Of a stretch of 34,383 nt of DNA, positions 33,150-34,383 are shown piece by piece (within the stretch, counting starts at the first letter, position 1; each line of letters begins with the position of its first letter). This DNA is from Jatrophihabitans sp. (GTDB lineage: Bacteria; Actinomycetota; Actinomycetes; Mycobacteriales; Jatrophihabitantaceae): the NCBI GenBank assembly GCA_025963285.1, contig JAOPUX010000006.1:1-34383 (forward strand). The letters run 5' to 3'. The notes beneath the pieces were generated by a model. It was not told where the DNA came from. It did no database searches and was given only the letters and a program-made list of their open reading frames with translations. The position numbers were made by a program, and so were the translations under genes.

Positions 33150-34306
33150 TGGCGAAGCAGCGCGCCGCGGTGCTGGGCACCGGGCAGACGCATCACAAGG
33201 CCAAGCGCCCCGACGTCTCGATGGCCGGGCTCTGCCGTGAGGCGATCGACCGCGCCATGGTCGACGCGCGGGTCGGCTGGGACGACATCGACGCCGTCGT
33301 GGTCGGCAAGGCGCCCGACTTCTTCGAGGGCGTGATGATGCCGGAGCTCTTCCTGGCCGACGCCCTCGGCGCGGTGGGTAAGCCGCTGCTGCGCGTCCAC
33401 ACGGCGGGCTCGGTCGGCGGTGCCACCGCGAACGTGGCGGCGTCGATGGTGCAGGCCGGGGTGCACAAGCGCGTGCTGGCGGTGGCCTGGGAGAAGCAGT
33501 CGGAGTCCAACGCGATGTGGGCGCTGTCGATCCCGGTGCCGTTCAACATGCCGGTGAACGCCGGCGCGGGCGGCTACTTCGCCCCGCACGTCCGCTCCTA
33601 TATCCGCCGCTCCGGCGCGCCGACCGAGATCGGTGCGATGGTGGCCGTGAAGGACCGGCTCAACGGTGCGATCAACCCGTTCGCACACCTGCACCAGCCC
33701 GACATCACGCTCGAGTCGGTGCTGGCCTCGCAGATGCTCTGGGACCCGATCCGCTTCGACGAGACCTGCCCCTCCTCCGACGGTGCCTGCGCGCTGGTGA
33801 TCGGCAACGAGGAGGCAGCTGCAGCGGTCGACCAGCCGGCGTGGATCCATGCGACCGCGATGCGCTCGGAGCCCACCACGTACTCCGGCCGCGACCAGGT
33901 GAACCCGAAGGCCGGCCAGGAGGCCGCGGCGGCGCTCTGGAAGCAGGCCGGCATCACCAACCCGCTCGAGGAGATCGACTGCGCGGAGATCTACGTGCCG
34001 TTCTCGTGGTTCGAGCCGATGTGGATCGAGAACCTCGGCTTCATGCCCGAGGGCAAGGGCTGGACGCTCACCGAGGCCGGCGAGACCGCCATCGGCGGCA
34101 AGCTACCCATCAACATGTCCGGCGGTGTGCTCAGCTCGAACCCGATCGGTGCCTCCGGCATGCTGCGTTTCGCCGAGGCGGCCCGCCAGGTGATGGGCCG
34201 CGCCGAGGAGCACCAGGTCGACGGTGCCCGCAAGGCCCTCGGCCACGCCTACGGCGGCGGATCGCAGTTCTACTCGATGTGGGTCGTCGGGTCCGAGAAG
34301 CCATGA
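33149..34306 (+). CDS. ltp3: Thiolase-fold lipid-transfer-like protein Ltp3
   Basis: A 385-residue thiolase-fold protein of the Rv3523 type. Signs: AVLGTGQT, the segment RVHTAGSVGGATANVAASMVQAG (82-104), AEIYVPFSWFEP and SGGVLSSNPIGASGMLRFAEA. At the nucleophile position (A86 in HTAGSVGG) there is no Cys, and the GHP motif is SNP (330-332). As with Ltp4 this points away from a cysteine-based thiolase. It overlaps the ltp4 stop by 1 bp (TGATG), and its own stop overlaps the next ATG (ATGA), so it is in one operon with DUF35 and ltp4. It may act as partner of Ltp4 or of the DUF35 protein. Confidence 0.9.
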   Translation: MAKQRAAVLGTGQTHHKAKRPDVSMAGLCREAIDRAMVDARVGWDDIDAVVVGKAPDFFEGVMMPELFLADALGAVGKPLLRVHTAGSVGGATANVAASMVQAGVHKRVLAVAWEKQSESNAMWALSIPVPFNMPVNAGAGGYFAPHVRSYIRRSGAPTEIGAMVAVKDRLNGAINPFAHLHQPDITLESVLASQMLWDPIRFDETCPSSDGACALVIGNEEAAAAVDQPAWIHATAMRSEPTTYSGRDQVNPKAGQEAAAALWKQAGITNPLEEIDCAEIYVPFSWFEPMWIENLGFMPEGKGWTLTEAGETAIGGKLPINMSGGVLSSNPIGASGMLRFAEAARQVMGRAEEHQVDGARKALGHAYGGGSQFYSMWVVGSEKP

Positions 34307-34383
34307 GCCTCGACGTGGAGCACCCCTACGGCGGCGTCGACTGGCGCGCGCCCTCCCGGGCAGCACACCCGGCACGCGACGCC
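34303..34383 (+). CDS. Start of an unidentified gene, cut by the window end
   Basis: The ATG at 34303 overlaps the ltp3 stop (ATGA), so the gene is translationally coupled and belongs to the same operon. Only 27 codons are visible, beginning MSLDVEHPYGGVDWRAP, with no stop. I do not recognise a family from so few residues. Confidence 0.5.
   Translation, partial: MSLDVEHPYGGVDWRAPSRAAHPARDA

Overview
The window is GC-rich, densely coded DNA from an actinobacterium. It carries a prokaryotic 20S proteasome (prcB, prcA) with the protein tag Pup, an ECF sigma/anti-sigma pair, and a large block of steroid side-chain catabolism genes of the kind the TetR-family repressor KstR controls in Mycobacterium and Rhodococcus. 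Gene order around the steroid genes resembles the M. tuberculosis blocks hsd4A-fdxD-fadE26-fadE27, fadD19-echA19 and Rv3521-ltp4-ltp3. A Liv-type ABC transporter lies inside the steroid block, which is not the mycobacterial arrangement. This points to an actinobacterium outside Mycobacterium, but no marker in the window fixes the genus.

Layout, left to right. 1-107: part of an intergenic palindromic repeat and three 29-bp tandem repeats. 102-2635: AIM24-like protein, then an ECF sigma factor with its zinc-type anti-sigma factor, divergent from an exported Rieske protein; both divergent promoters carry the same ECF-type motif. 2639-4602: prcA, prcB and pup. 4701-5975: a VOC protein and a hydroxysteroid-dehydrogenase-like SDR, converging on a long hairpin. 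6085-14295 (minus strand): an apparent single operon read as fdxD, hsd4A, Liv-type lipoprotein, fused LivH-LivM permease, livG, livF, an exported Gly/Thr-rich surface protein and a small membrane protein. 14590-16876 (plus): fadE26-fadE27, sharing a promoter region with two perfect KstR boxes. 16994-20852 (minus): fadD19, a nitronate-monooxygenase-like flavoprotein and an old-yellow-enzyme-like flavoprotein. 20999-21808: echA19, divergent from fadD19 across another KstR-like box. 21878-25341 (minus): a PhyH-family dioxygenase and a MoxR/VWA pair. 25558-29223: a 1221-residue exported protein with a zinc-protease motif and four TIG repeats. 29305-30867 (minus): a second acyl-CoA synthetase. 31026-34306 (plus): a double-DUF35 protein and two thiolase-like proteins (ltp4, ltp3), with KstR-like boxes in the divergent promoter region. 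A truncated gene starts at 34303.

How the parts fit. Steroid side chains would be activated by FadD19, desaturated by FadE26/FadE27, hydrated by EchA19, oxidised by Hsd4A and cleaved by thiolase- or aldolase-like enzymes (Ltp3/Ltp4 with DUF35). The most interesting proposal is that the Liv-type transporter and its two co-encoded envelope proteins form a KstR-controlled importer for steroids or their breakdown acids. This is inferred from operon structure and operators; it is not shown by the sequence. All identifications come from reading motifs and recalled family sequences, with no database search.
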